Source of the DNA: Lepeophtheirus salmonis
Lineage: Eukaryota; Arthropoda; Copepoda; Siphonostomatoida; Caligidae
Length of the DNA: 64,000 bases
Direction: 5' to 3'
NCBI RefSeq assembly: GCF_016086655.4
Contig: NC_052137.2
Span: forward strand, 36,910,007-36,974,006
In this document: piece by piece, positions 38,339-51,262 of the stretch
How the letters are laid out: each line of letters opens with the position of its first letter
Numbering within the stretch: the stretch's first letter is position 1
Notes under the pieces: generated by a model
Databases searched by the model: none
Told to the model about the DNA's origin: nothing
Seen by the model: the letters and a program-made list of their open reading frames with translations, nothing else
Position numbers and translations under genes: made by a program

Positions 38339-38812
38339 ATGTTGGATCAACATGAGTTGAATGATTCAATGTGCTTGCTTCCTTCCAAAAAATCTGATAA
38401 TGATGAAGCAGCATATTCAGAGCCTGAAACACGGAAATCGGAAGAGTATACAGAATGTCTGGTACATAAAAAACCCAACAACGAAGGTTGAGAAGTATCT
38501 CCTGAACATGAGCAAACAGAATCAGATGAAGATACATAATTTCCAGAACATTAATAGCTCGACTCCTCAGAAGATGCGACATTAAGTCCTAAACATAAGC
38601 TACGAGATTCCGTAGAAGAGACGGAATGCCCTTAACACAATTGACTGGACTCAGAAGATAAGGCAGTATGTCCTGAACTGTGTACTGAAAACTCCCCAGA
38701 AAGAAAATTGCAAGTGGAAGATATTGTCTTTAAGCAAGTTGCCATGCTTACTGGAAAATTCTCCAGTAAAGAAAATTTCCCCCATGAAACTTTATATTTA
38801 AAAGATTCATAA
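38339..38812 (+). pseudogene. decayed acidic-repeat protein exon
   Basis: One reading frame runs 157 codons from ATG 38339 to TAA 38810 without a frameshift but with six internal stops (TGA, TAA, TAA, TAG, TAA, TGA). The translation consists of 13-15 residue degenerate repeats of the type S-E-D-A-T-L-S-P-K-H-K-L-R-D-S / E-D-K-A-V-C-P-E-L, rich in Glu, Asp, Ser and Pro. Several stops fall where the repeat expects Glu (GAA to TAA). Hence a once-coding acidic repeat region that decayed by substitution only. No family is recognised. Confidence 0.55.
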
Positions 38813-40854
38813 TATCATTTGCATTTATTTTATGTCTTTAAAAATTATTATAAGAAATTTATTGTATTATTTATGCAGGGATTTATAAAATATAGATACT
38901 TGTTTAAATAAAATTATATTTTATTTACCATTTAATTCTAGGATTAAATAAATTATTTCCAACAGAAATCCGTTTGATACTTTACCCTTTCCAAAAACCA
39001 AAAAGTAATCTAAAATTGAGTGTACCCAGTATACAATGAAAGAAAAAACAATTATTAATATGACTAATTAAATACCAATAATTTTATTTGCATGTAACGT
39101 AGCATCCATAGGAAAAAAGAGTTTAATGGCGCTTAAAAACACAGAAAAAATGAGGGGTTCCTTGGATGCATTGGCCGTGGTTTTTAAGGATCCAGGGGTA
39201 GCCCCAAGTAGCCTATGTAAACCGTGGGCTTAAACTGCTTTTTGGTATTAGGGGGGTTCCGTGGATGTATTGGAAGAATTAATGGTTGTTTTTACACATT
39301 GTTTGAAAGAGTCTTCCGACTCACTCAAAAAAATATTAGTGTCCTTTTCCTAATTTTTCAGATATAAAATAAAATAATACATTTATAACCTAATATATCA
39401 ATGTAACAAAGTACGTACTATTCTTAAATAGGGTTTTCTTGTTCATCCGGATTAAATAACTTAATATTATGCTAATGTGAAAGTTATTAATATATACCTA
39501 TAACAATTACAAAATATAACAGGAAAGAACATGAATGTTATCAATTTCCGTAATATTTTGAAATACTTTATATTTAATATTTTTAGTAATTATATATAAA
39601 AAATATTACAAAACCTATTTAATTTAATTAGGCGAAGAGTTTATGAAATTAATAAATAATAGATCATCCGAGCAACAATTTCTAATTCTTCAACTCATAG
39701 TTATAATTCATATTTAGAAAAAATAAATTTCTATTAATATGATCTAATTTAGAGACATCCCTCTGGAATATTTTTGTTTAATGTATATTAATTTAAAATG
39801 TATTCATCTTGCCCTGATGGTTTCAATCATGATGTAGCTTGTCGATCCTTTGTCCATATTGAACGTTTTCGTTGTGTTTGCCATCTTTAATTCACTAAAA
39901 ATATTATTGAAAGACATATTTGTATCATAATAATTAAATAACATATATTTAAAACTGAATGAGGACTAATTTTTTTGTTACAAAAGTGATATTGTATTAC
40001 TATATTTTAATTATTTTACAAAGGACCTCTGAGGGTTAAAAAGACTTTTGTTTGTGATTAAAGTTATAAATTCATCACTACTCTAAAGAACTCTATAATT
40101 AAGAATGTTAAATTTTTATGTTTTAAGTCCTCAAATCAACAATTTGCTTCATTTTATTAAAGTAAATTGTTTTTGAAAAGTTAGAATAGTTATTGGTCCA
40201 ATTTTGGGTTCTGATGTACTAAATGTTATAAAACAATTTCTTTTACAACACGTTCTGGCTGTGTTTCAAATCTTGATTACAGATCCGAGTTCCTAGTTCT
40301 TTTAGTTTGAGAGAAAATTAAAATTTTGAACAAGGAAGATACAGACAATGTTGGACCACCTATTCTTTCATAAACTGTTCTTTCTAGTTATAATTAATTA
40401 ACCATTTGAATAGTAATTGAGACTTTAGAAACACAAGGCCCTTTACAAAAGAAAAAGTGGCTTTGATATCTCTTATTTCAGTTTTGATTTAGAATGAGGA
40501 AGTTACTTTGTAGGCTCATAAAATTATCTTCAAACTGGACAAAATGGCTATAAATAAACACATACCTTTTTATTTTATTTATCATGGAAAATATATTTAG
40601 ATTTTGACTTTTATTAATAGATTTAATGCTGTCTCCTAAGCAGAGTCACACAAATATTATTGAGTTTTTATTTCCGAAAATGCATTGAAAGCCAATATAG
40701 ATTAATTATTTTTATAATAGTATGGGATAGTTGTTAAAAACTAAATGAGCATTAAAACAGATATTTGATCTGAAACTTTAAAAAATAGCCGTTTGTAATT
40801 TATCGTTGCTGTTCTTCGGAAAGACCAGAGGTTCAAAGTATAAATATATATTTA
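38813..40854. other. AT-rich intergenic DNA
   Basis: At 39155-39270 the phrase ggggttccttggatgcattgg recurs about 100 bp later as ggggttccgtggatgtattgg, a small tandem duplication. Otherwise nothing is recognised. Confidence 0.45.
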
Positions 40855-41494
40855 CAGGGTGAGGATTTTAACTCCCAAAAATTTAACTATAATTTTAGAA
40901 TCATTTTTTTCCCCCAACATTATTTCACCAATCTTTTACTGTTACATGACAGGGTCCATAGTGAAGCCAATCACTCAAACCAACCACCTCCAGCTTCAAC
41001 CAGAGCCTCAAATCTGTCACAGGCCTTAACGAGGAACTTATTTTCCATGTAGGCTACTGCCTCAAGAATGGAAGCTACTGTGTTATGTGTACGTTTATTG
41101 GACTCTCTTTCCCAGGCGCCTTAAAGATAGTAGTCTAAGGATTTAGATATAGTGTGCTAGCAGGCCACATGCCCATTCCTTTTAATTGTGTATTCTATTA
41201 ACTTATTATCAGTTATTAGCCCAAAACGATCACGAATTTTCCCTCATCAGGCTCCTTAAAAGCTATGGCTACATCGTAAACAGAAAATTTGGGCTCCTTT
41301 GTAAACTCAATAATATCTTTGGGCGTGATCCCGGCTTAGGGACACACAATAATGCCCACACGATGTTCATAATTCCAAGAAATCTCAAAGATTTTGTCAG
41401 TTGAATCAGATGAGCGTACTTTCTTAAACATAAATCTCAGGGGTTTCCAGATATTGAGGTCTAAACTCGTTCTTGATTTAAAATCCCCACTCCG
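40855..41494 (-). mobile_element. 640-bp internally deleted mariner derivative
   Basis: Bounded by TA (40853-40854) before cagggtgaggattttaa and by its inverted copy ttaaaatccccactccg before TA (41495-41496). The interior is the C-terminal transposase coding part on the minus strand, matching the relic at 19745-20300. The N-terminal half is missing. Half-length with both TIRs intact identifies a deletion derivative that could have been mobilised in trans. Confidence 0.7.
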
Positions 41495-41496
41495 TA

Positions 41497-42509
41497 TATA
41501 TAGATCTACACATTTAGTCTGCATTTTTAAATAACATCATTAGCAGTCTTTATTATATTGTAAGTATGGAAGAAGCCAAAAAAATTCAGTGACCATTTTT
41601 GAAATAAATAAAACTAAGTAGAAGGTTCTGTTCATGACTTTAGGATAAAAAAAAAGAAAAATTTATTAAATCTTTATTTTCAAAAAAATATCCATCTTTA
41701 ACCGGTTTAGAAGAACAAAGAGATCATGATCGCATGTGATTTAACTCCATGAAAGTAAGCAATCGACCTTTGATGATAAATTTGATAAGGCAATTATATA
41801 AATGGAATAAATGCCATACTGTCACCATGAATTAACAATGACAGTCTTAGACCACATTTTGTAGATACGAGTATACTGCAAACTATTGTCAAATAAGGTA
41901 TTCATTAAAGATATACCTTTAAAACAAGGAGAGATGCATTTTTGCTATAAATTGTCGTGGAATAGAAACCTGAATGATTTCAAGTGTTTGCAAAATTAGA
42001 TTAAAGGTATATAATTTCCATTTATATATATGTATGGGTCATTCTACGGAAAATTTACACTTTTTTCCTTCATTTTTCATCCGGTTTGAATAAAAAATTC
42101 AATATGTCGAATAACCTATTAATGGGGAACGGAAAAATGAAATTTCAGATCAGAAACTCAATTCAACTCTGATTTATGAGCTCCTTTCATGCTGAATTTG
42201 ATCCAAAATTCTCTTGAAGACCCTTACGTTTCAGATTATAGTTCTTAAACCTCTCATCTGATGAATGCATATAATACATTATTTGATAGCTATTGAGTTT
42301 TATAACAAAATACTACATATATATATTCTGTTACAACAAAGTCTGGCAGATTTTGATCGTACTTTTTACTTTAATTACCTCAATTATCATATCCTCTGAT
42401 TTTGATAAGAAATTAATCAGAACAAGATTTTATAGATATATTACTTAATAAAAAAGAAGGTCATAGTGGTCATTTGATCTTATCAAATTTTATTCATGTA
42501 ATAATTGGG
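41497..42509. other. AT-rich intergenic DNA
   Basis: No supported gene. Confidence 0.45.
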
Positions 42510-43428
42510 ACTGTCACTGGATATTACAAGAAGAACCAAAGTATTTACTGACCTCCTTTATACTTTATATAGCCAGTCACCAAGAAACTTGCAAGAACTG
42601 AGAGAATCTTGCTAAAAATCTAGAAGTTTTCCACTAAAGGATTGAGCAGAGATTCACTCTTCAGTGCATACAGAGTAGTCTCATCGTTCAGAGACTGCAC
42701 ACAAACTCTATATTCTGGAATTACTTTCTAGCCTTAGTCAAACATTTCCTTCGAGCATCAAAAAATGTTACGAGGGATACCAGAAGGCAGAAGGATGGTC
42801 AAATTCAGAGGTATGTTCTCCATGCTGTGCTCCATCTGCTCCCTGTAAAGTTTAGCAATAATTACTACTGTTCTGACTGGTTTAAATAATTTATTAAAAA
42901 TTATTAAGTACAGAAAAATCGCCAACGCAAAATCACTAGTATTACAAAAGTTTATGTAAAACAAGGGCATGCAAAGTTGCCCAGAAAAACAGGCAGGCTG
43001 AGATATGTAATTCAAGGGAGAGCAGTTAACTGTTAGCAAAGGCCTCATAATTAATTCTGCTTAGATATTTCAAGCAGTTGTAGACAACGTGAAGGTTAGA
43101 CTATTCACAACCACTGCAAGAAAAAAAAAAGCTCAAGAATTTGTAACAGAACACCGAAAGACTAATAATTATCTTATAAATTAATAAACCTAAAACATAG
43201 AGCCATGAAAATTTAGAGAATATTGGCTGAGAGATTTGTAGATTTTCTACTTGAGAGGAAATAAGAAGCCACCTTGGTTTCAGAGAATACTGTGCAAGCG
43301 GTGGAAGAATAGTTCAGTTTTGTGAAGGTTTGTAATTGTCATAGGATTATACGATATCTGGTGTATGATTAGAGTGTTCCATTTTTCCGTGATTGTGGGT
43401 TTATATGATTATGATATTTATAGGAGTC
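42510..43428 (+). repeat. left arm of a 919-bp inverted repeat
   Basis: Runs from actgtcactggatattacaa to gatatttataggagtc and matches, as reverse complement, 44572-45490. Segments compared by eye (for example 42650-42830) are identical over more than 150 bp; others differ by a few substitutions, about 97% overall. A minus-strand frame (43048-42758) is open in this arm but has no recognised domain. Confidence 0.9.
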
Positions 43429-44571
43429 ATAGTGGTAGGTCTAAGGGCTGGGAAGATATGAGAAGGTTACTTGGTTCATATAAATGTAATTATATAATAA
43501 GGTTTCGATTTACTCATACGTATATGTTGAGTTTAAGTTGAGATTTTGTGCGAGTTGTAACTAGAATTATCAAATTTTACAAGTTGCAACCAAAAAATGG
43601 GATGAATAATTTTAAAAGAAGGATTTACATTACTTTGGATGGAGATAATGTAATAATTGATTATTTCATAGATGATCCACATATTAGTGATCTAATTTTT
43701 GACTATTTTAATAAAAATTACTAGATTATTAGTATTCTGTGGGGCATTGTAAAGTCCAAAACCCCAAAATTATATTAACCTAAAATAAAAAATAACCATG
43801 TAATTTTAATAGATCAAAATGAAATTACAGTGTCAATGTATAGTTGTTAATCGGAATGATAAATGTTGGAATTAAATAATGCACTTGAAGACGAAGAAAT
43901 TGCAACTTATACCGTTTGCTTATACAAGTTATAATTTGTACGTAACATATAATACATGGCCTGAAAAAGTTCCGGGCTCAACAAAGAAACCACGCTTATT
44001 TCGTTCAAAATTAACTTTTTTTAAATTATGTTTATTATCAAGATTGTGCCCGGTTCAAATTCAACAGTTCTATCGGTCCTGATCTCGGTTTTTTCATTTC
44101 AACTTCGGTCTCGGTTAATCTTTATCGGTCTCGGTTCTTTTAAATACATGATCAGTTTGATAACATGCACTCTAAACAAGGGGCCTCTCTAGAAAATTCG
44201 GGCCCAGTGAATGATATTCTATTCAAACAGGGCTGCAGCTACCTTATACGCAGAGTGCGTAGTACCCCTAAGTTCCAACAGTTCCCCTGAAAACTAATAT
44301 AAGTTTAAAATGTATAAGTGTAGGGGGAAGTTTGGGAAACCCTGTCTTAAGAAATATTATAATTATCATATTATAGAGCCTTGAAAAGCTTAGTGTAGTA
44401 CCTGTATCAATAATATACTATTGAGATATGAAGCTTAGCACTTTATGTTTAATACATAAAGAACAAATACGTACTATACAAGAGCCAAAGTAATTTGAAA
44501 TTCTTGACGGAACTGTCTTTAACGCTTAATCGGCCGAAACAAAGAGGGTAAAGATATTGTTATGTGGTCCA
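43429..44571. other. 1143-bp spacer between the inverted-repeat arms
   Basis: Unique AT-rich sequence except for 44100-44425, which is the second copy of the dispersed repeat at 26765-27190 (gaaaattcgggcccag, ttatacgcagagtgcgtagt). A 67-codon frame (43879-44082) has no motif. Confidence 0.6.
44100..44425. repeat. dispersed repeat, paired with 26765-27190
   Basis: Same block order as its partner: tcggtctcggtt, atgatcagtttgataaca, gaaaattcgggcccag, ttatacgcagagtgcg. Lies inside the inverted-repeat spacer. Confidence 0.55.
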
Positions 44572-45490
44572 GACTCCTATAAATATCATAATCATATAAA
44601 CCCACAATCACGGAAAAATGGAACACTCTAATCATACACCAGATATCGTATAATCCTATGACAATTACAAACCTTCACAAAACTGAATTATTCTTCCACC
44701 GCTTGCACAGTATTCTGTGAAACCAAGGTGGCTTCTTATTTCCTCTCAAGTAGAAAATCTACAAATCTCTCAGCCAATATTCTCTAAATTTTCTTGGCTC
44801 TATGTTTTAGGTTTATTAATTTATAAGATAATTATTAGTCTTTCGGTGTTCTGTTACAAATTCTTGAGCTTTTTTTTTCTTGCAGTGGTTGTGAATAGTC
44901 TAACCTTCACGTTGTCTACAACTGCTTGAAATATCTAAGCAGAATTAATTATGAGGCCTTTGCTAACAGTTACCTGCTCTCCCTTGAATTACATATCTCA
45001 GCCTACCTGTTTTTCTGGGCAACTTTGCATGCCCTTGTTTTACATAAACTTTTGTAATACTAGTGATTTTGCGTTGGCGATTTTTCTGTACTTAATAATT
45101 TTTAAAAAAATAATTTAAATCAGTCAGAACAGTAGTAATTATTGCTAAACTTTACAGGGAGCAGATGGAGCACAGCATGGAGAACATACCTCTGAATTTG
45201 ACCATCCTTCTGCCTTCTGGTATCCCTCGTAACATTTTTTGATGCTCGAAGGAAATGTTTGACTAAGGCTAGAAAGTAATTCCAGAATATAGAGTTTGTG
45301 TGCAGTCTCTGAACGATGAGACTACTCTGTATGCACTGAAGAGTGAATCTCTGCTCAATCCTTTAGTGGAAAACTTCTAGATTTTTAGCAAGATTCTCTC
45401 AGCTCTTGCAAGTTTTTTGGTGACTGGCTATATAAAGTATAAAGGAGGTCAATAAATACTTTGGTTCTTCTTGTAATATCCAGTGACAGT
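44572..45490 (-). repeat. right arm of a 919-bp inverted repeat
   Basis: Reverse complement of 42510-43428, exactly the same length. Outside position 45490 the similarity stops abruptly, as on the left side, and no target-site duplication is seen. Confidence 0.9.
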
Positions 45491-48400
45491 TCCACAGCAA
45501 GTTCCAATCTATGATTAGTACAGTGCCACAGTACCATGCTTGGAAAATCCGCCCAATTTCCCAACTCCTCAAAAAAAAATTCAATAAAAGATACAAATTG
45601 GATTGTTTCCTTATAACACTAAAAAGTTATATGCTTTTTGAGGGAGTGTTCATTTTTCGTCATATTTCATTAGTCTCGATCAATTTTGATTACTTTAAAT
45701 AAAAAAAATGATAAAGATTAAGATTATTTTAGGACCTTGGATCTTTACTTAATTTTTTTTTTTATTCATCATCATTCTGTTAAAGCGTCTATTGGTTTTT
45801 TTCGGATATGTTAATTGACAACTGACTTATAATCGTACACTTAACTAAATGATGTTCTTGGTCACTTTGATCACTCGATATGTAACAAATGAAATAACCT
45901 CCTGAAATGATAATTTATATACGGTGCATTTTTTGGTCAGTTTCCTAACAATGATTGAATAACAATTCCATTGTTTGAAAGAGTTGGGTAATAACTACAA
46001 ACTGATTTTAGGAGCCTTTTTTCTGTTTGGTTTCGAATGAGAGGTTGTGTGATATTATAAAAGAAACGACGATACTCTTTTTTTTTTTGTTTAATGCTGA
46101 ATTAAAAACCAAATTCTATGATAATGGCATAAAAATACTAATATATAAGAAAATACATCAATATAAGTACCTATCAGTGTATACATACGTACGTAGGTAC
46201 ACATTATGAAAAGTGAAAACTTCCAATTACAAAGAGCGTTAATACACTGAATCATTGGATGATTATAAGCAAATTCAATCTTACTTATGATAGCATTAGG
46301 AGTTATTTATGATCAATACTATTGTCTTGTGTAAAAATGGATTTTAAACTCAATTTGTATATCCCCAGTAAGAGTTTCACTTCAATTTCCATTCATAAAG
46401 GCGCTCTCTTCTAAGTGAGCCAAGTCTTTTCTTATTCTGTTTATGATGTGTTCCAAGAGTGTGGACCTTTTTGAAGAAGAAAAAAAAGTTCAAAATGGCG
46501 TATCAATCACACCATACGCAGATATTATATATACACATAGCAAGTGGTCAATAATTTGTGGCTTTTGATATAAATAAGTGAAATTGCAGCTGGGATTATA
46601 TGCAACTCGTATAACAATGCGAATGGTCAGACACATTCTATATCTGTAGTTGATGCTCACATAGGTATGCATGGATGTATCCTCTGTCCCTTAGTTAAAT
46701 GGAAGGTAATTTGACCTTTTTTATAGCTTCATATGGTACAACATGTCGTTTTGTAAGAAGGCTGAATTTATTTTGCATTCCAGACCACGGAAATCACATA
46801 ATAATATATTTGTACCTTTCTGCAAGAAAGGTACAACAACTTTATATTATAAAAAAAAGTAAAAATGTTACTTACGTACTTACTTAGTTTACCTACCTTG
46901 TTTTTAAATTTAAAACCCTGTGTAGTTTGATAAACCGCGGGAGTTCGTAAGTACTAGAATACACAACTTAAGTATTAACATGTATGTACTGTACTTCTGC
47001 GATAAAGAGAGGAATCGTACACGTACTTCGACTACGCCTTTTTGGTGGTTCACGGTGGCGAGATTAGGAAGGAAAAAAAATACTCCCTCCTCCCTCGATG
47101 AACGTGTCTGCGAAGTTGAAAGAAAAAATATGGATTATAGAACCCAGTTGTCGTCCTTATAAGGTTGTGATCAGTGTTTGTTGGGTCAAGATTGAATTGG
47201 GTGTTTGAATTTCATAAGAGAATAACTTAAGGTTACAACAGCAACAAAAACTTCTCCAAACATTAACCTACATGATTCACAACCATCATTGTACATCATA
47301 CGGAGTCTTTACGTACTAAAAATATAGAAGAGAAGAGGAACGGATAATAACAGGTGCGTTACGAAATCAGTAAGAGTCTGTCTCCGCTAATGTGTTTTTA
47401 TTCATTTTCAATTTCACTTCAAAGTACAGTAGTCATGTATGTACATAGAACTTAAAATTCTATATATATATTACATAAGAATATTGACATAATATAGGTA
47501 CATACTTATACGGATTATTAAAAAGTTTAAGTTTTTTCCCGCCTATTTTGAGTTTTTAAATAGTCCAATCAGCTGCAGTTATATCTTATTATTCTCCTAT
47601 ATAAATTTAGAAGCATGTGAGAATATATAATTATCATACAAATGATGTTGACCCCTTTAAAACGACCGTCTATAGCCTTGAAAAAAAAAAGGGGATGCCT
47701 TAAAGACTCTTGGGAACAGATTTGTTCTTCCCTTACCACCTGAGCAACCCCCTTAAGATATAGCAACGATTATTAAATGACTGTGATTATACTGTTTGTT
47801 TCTCTCTGTTTACGTTATTGGGCATTACTTATTTGTTATTATTTTATGTTACGAAGAGAGCTACTAGCTAAGGAGGAAGGGAAAAGGGATTCATTGACAG
47901 CCCTCTATGTATGCACATATGTATATACCTTTTAAAAAATGGGTGTATTTAGTATTTCTTAATAATATTGTATGTATATTTTATTAATGGATCTTTTTTT
48001 TGTTATATGTACGTATTTTCAAGAAAAATTCAGGGTCGGAATGCATTTCTTTAATATTTTACATGTATATTATCATTATTAGTAGTCGTAGTAGCAATAT
48101 TCGAGTCCTATATTGTCTAACGGGGTTTTTTTATCTGTGGCATATTAATGTTACGAGTTGTAAATAGGAAGCAATTTCGTTATTCGATCCTCAATTTTAC
48201 TCTGAGTCCTAGAGGGACTTACTCGTATGTTATAACTTCCCAACTATTCATCAGCGTTACTTTTCGTCATTCATGAGCACAAACATTCTTGATTACACTT
48301 TATACGAGGATGTTCTCTCCTTAAGAATAAAAGAATAATGATAATCGCGTTCTAATCTAAATGCAAAGAAAAAAAATATGTATATCTTGCCAGCAACAAA

Positions 48401-49859
48401 AAACAATCACGCTAAAAAATGCTTCGGATTTACAATCCTACTTTTGCTCTTTCTTGATGCACTAATACCCAATATTTTAGAATATCTGTGTTATTCTTTT
48501 AATAATATGTTAAAAGAAAATACAAAATATAAGTGGATGATGTTGTACACAAAATAATTGAAACGAGATTTACACACAAATACATCCAAGGGGTTAGGCC
48601 AAAGATATATAAAAAATTATGAAAAAACAAAACAAGTTTTCTTTAGTAAAATTATGAAGGATGACGAAGAGAGTACGATTACTATAGTACACACAGCCAC
48701 TTTGGATGTTGTAGACTGTATTCTACAAATAACATGGATCTCAAAAGAGAGAATAATTCAAATGTCATTTTATACATTTTACACATAATATAAATAAAAA
48801 ATACAGTATAATTAATTATCTTTTCTTTTAATTAGGGTGACTACCCATGAAAACACTGACCAATTGACCTTGTTATGATGATAAAATACTCCTTCTAATC
48901 ATCAAAAACCCTACTCTCAAATTATACGACGGTTTGTTTTTGAGTGACACAATTTCTAACAAATTGTTTAAAACCTAGTTTATAACCTTGATATAGTAAG
49001 GCCAACTACTTTATATGTAATCCTAACTCTTTTGAAGTTCATTTTCTATTAGATTACCGCGACTATTCATAAAATGAGATATATTCATAGAAACAATGCT
49101 GCAAAGATTCTTTTTAAGTAATGGCTATATTTTCATTCCGTTAGTACGGGATAAACCCTTCAACTCTCGCTCTCTCTAGACTCCTTTCTATACATATAAG
49201 AGTATTTATCCTCAAAAATTGCGAATTGAAATATGTATTCCTCCATCCCAGTAAAACAATGTCTATAGTCGTATAATTTTATTTAATTGTTCTATCATTT
49301 CTTAACACTTTATCTTTTATTAATTGACGTGATAATTGTAAAAAATAAATATATAGTATGTGTTTCTTGACCTATTCAAGGTTGTTATTTTGCAAACATA
49401 CAGAGGTTTTTATATATACTAGAATTAAAAATCCTTCGGATTTATAAATAAGAAATCTTTTCTTTTTTTACTGCCAAGATGATTTTATTTTTTCATATGT
49501 GTGAATCATATCTATGTAGTATGATACGGTTTGCTTATCTGTCTTATATGATCTATCAATCCCACACTAAATTGTAAATAAATATGTCACATAAACTACT
49601 TTTTTATGACTACTACATGTATCTATAGAAGTTCTTTGAACTATTTTTTCACCGTTTATCCCATAGATTTAAAATTATTTATGCTCATGACTTACATATA
49701 CTATTTGCCTTAAGTTGTTCTTTTTTGCTCTACTTCTTTAGATTGTTGACCCATCACACCTTTATTCAAAATGGATAGTTTAGGAATGATACTTTCTTAT
49801 ATTGAATGAGGAGGATAAAAAGACTGGCATGGAAGATAAAGTGCATTGGATAGAATAAA
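45491..49859. other. long AT-rich stretch without recognised genes
   Basis: Only short open frames with no motifs occur; the 46980-47162 frame is in a slightly GC-richer patch but has no supported splice sites. The last 150 bases presumably contain the promoter and 5' UTR of the sphingomyelinase-like gene. Short upstream ATG frames lie at 49771-49809 and 49829-49858, the latter ending one base before the main ATG. Confidence 0.4.
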
Positions 49860-51003
49860 ATGCGCTTGATACTCTTATTTTGTTGCTTCATTACCAAAGT
49901 TACACCTAAGTCTGAAAACATTTTCTCAGAAAGTACGTAATAATACTCATTATTGAGGATTAATTGAATAGAAGGTTGATTTTAATTTTTTTTACTATGA
50001 TTTTATAGATGCATCATATCTCAAGGTCTTGAATTTAAACACTTGGGGCCTTAGTTGGCCTTGGTCAAAAGATCGTGAGCACCGATTTATTGCACTTCGA
50101 GATGAGATAGTAAACGGAAATTACGACATTGTTCTCCTTCAAGAAGTGTGGCTTCGGAAGGACTATGATGTGCTTCGTCCTGCTCTTCCCTATGTGACTT
50201 ATTATCAAACACTCAATGGGAATTGTTTTGGAACATTTCTCCCTTTGGGTTGCTCAGGCCTGACCATTCTGAGTAAGCATCCCATGCAAGATGCCAAAAT
50301 GTATCCCTTTCAGTTTAAGGGTACTTTTTGGAACTTCGATGGAGAGGTTTTTGTGGGGAAAGGTGTAGCGAAGGCTCGCATTCTCTGGAATGGATTCACA
50401 GTGGACGTCTTCACTACACATCTTATATCCTATACTAACCATCCTAATCAAGACAATGCCAAGTTTAGATATATGCAGGCTCTTGAGACAGTGAGACATA
50501 TTCGCAACTCAGATGCTGATATCAAACTCTTCGGCGGAGATTTAAACACACTACCCATAACGGACTCACGTGAGCCTTATGGAATTCTTTCAACAGTTCT
50601 GACTGATTCTCTTATAGATAAATTTCCAAGGGCTTCCTTTAGTCCATACTATTCTACATTCGGCAATAAGAAAAATACCTATACGAGAGACTTTGTACCT
50701 GAACGGATTGATTACCTCATGTATGCCAATTCTCCTAAAATTAAAATGAAAACATTCGACTATCATGTCCCTAATTTTTATACTGTTAGTTCTCATGGTT
50801 ATAAAATCAGTCTCTCTGATCATGAACCCATCGTTGGAGTCTTTGCTGTTGAGCGGACTGCTAATATCAGTTTGTCTGACAAAAAACACTACTACAAAAA
50901 GAACGAACTTCAGCAAAAACAGAAACAATATAACTTACATGTTGACAGCAGCGAACCCCATTCAAATTTAGTGAGACGGAGGCATTTTTTATCCAAATAT
51001 TAA
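49860..51003 (+). CDS. secreted neutral sphingomyelinase-like phosphodiesterase
   Basis: Predicted Mg-dependent phosphodiesterase of the endonuclease/exonuclease/phosphatase fold, closest in motif layout to neutral sphingomyelinases (sphingomyelin to ceramide plus phosphocholine). Exon 1 is 49860-49932, with a stop codon in frame just upstream of its ATG; the intron has GTACGT and TTTTATAG edges; exon 2 is 50009-51003. The junction restores an Asn codon and gives 355 residues. Residues 1-16 (MRLILLFCCFITKVTP) form a signal peptide. Visible active-site blocks: N35 in LNLNTWG, E70 in LLQEVW, H162 in TTHL, D202/N204 in GGDLNT, D259 in RIDY, D295/H296 in SDHE. A GKG-containing segment (about 140) fits the family's loop. 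The basic, Gln/Lys-rich tail (about 310-355) is extra. Substrate is inferred; a DNase-I-like or other lipid phosphatase activity is less likely. There is no transmembrane tail, so it is probably extracellular. Confidence 0.85.
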
Positions 51004-51256
51004 GACAACTCTATAAAAACATTTCTTCTATGGTTCTTACTTGGTTTTAATTTGGTGATTAATTTGTTCCTTTATATGATAGTTTTATTTTCCAAGAGCC
51101 ATTTAGAGTTGTCTTGACTTTAGGGATTGACTAAAGTCTCTGTTTAAAGAGTGTGGGCTTGTGTTGAGTTTTCCAATTATTTATATACAAACATAGATGT
51201 CTAATAACCATATTGACAGTTGTATATAAACTTAGTAACAAAGTGTGAGCCAACCA

Positions 51257-51262
51257 AATAAA
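51257..51262 (+). terminator. poly(A) signal AATAAA of the sphingomyelinase-like gene
   Basis: AATAAA lies about 255 bases past the stop codon and is followed by T-rich sequence. It is the first canonical signal downstream of the stop. Confidence 0.5.

Noticed and set aside
46980..47162. 60-codon frame in a GC-richer patch
   Set aside because: No homologue-like motif and no convincing donor; it could be a non-coding first exon but nothing shows this.
48558..48788. 76-codon plus-strand frame
   Set aside because: It begins at a non-ATG codon, has no motif, splice sites or poly(A) signal, and lies in AT-rich DNA where such lengths arise by chance.
50254..50928. Minus-strand frames of 81 and 112 codons
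   Set aside because: Antisense shadows of the sphingomyelinase-like exon, with no motif of their own.
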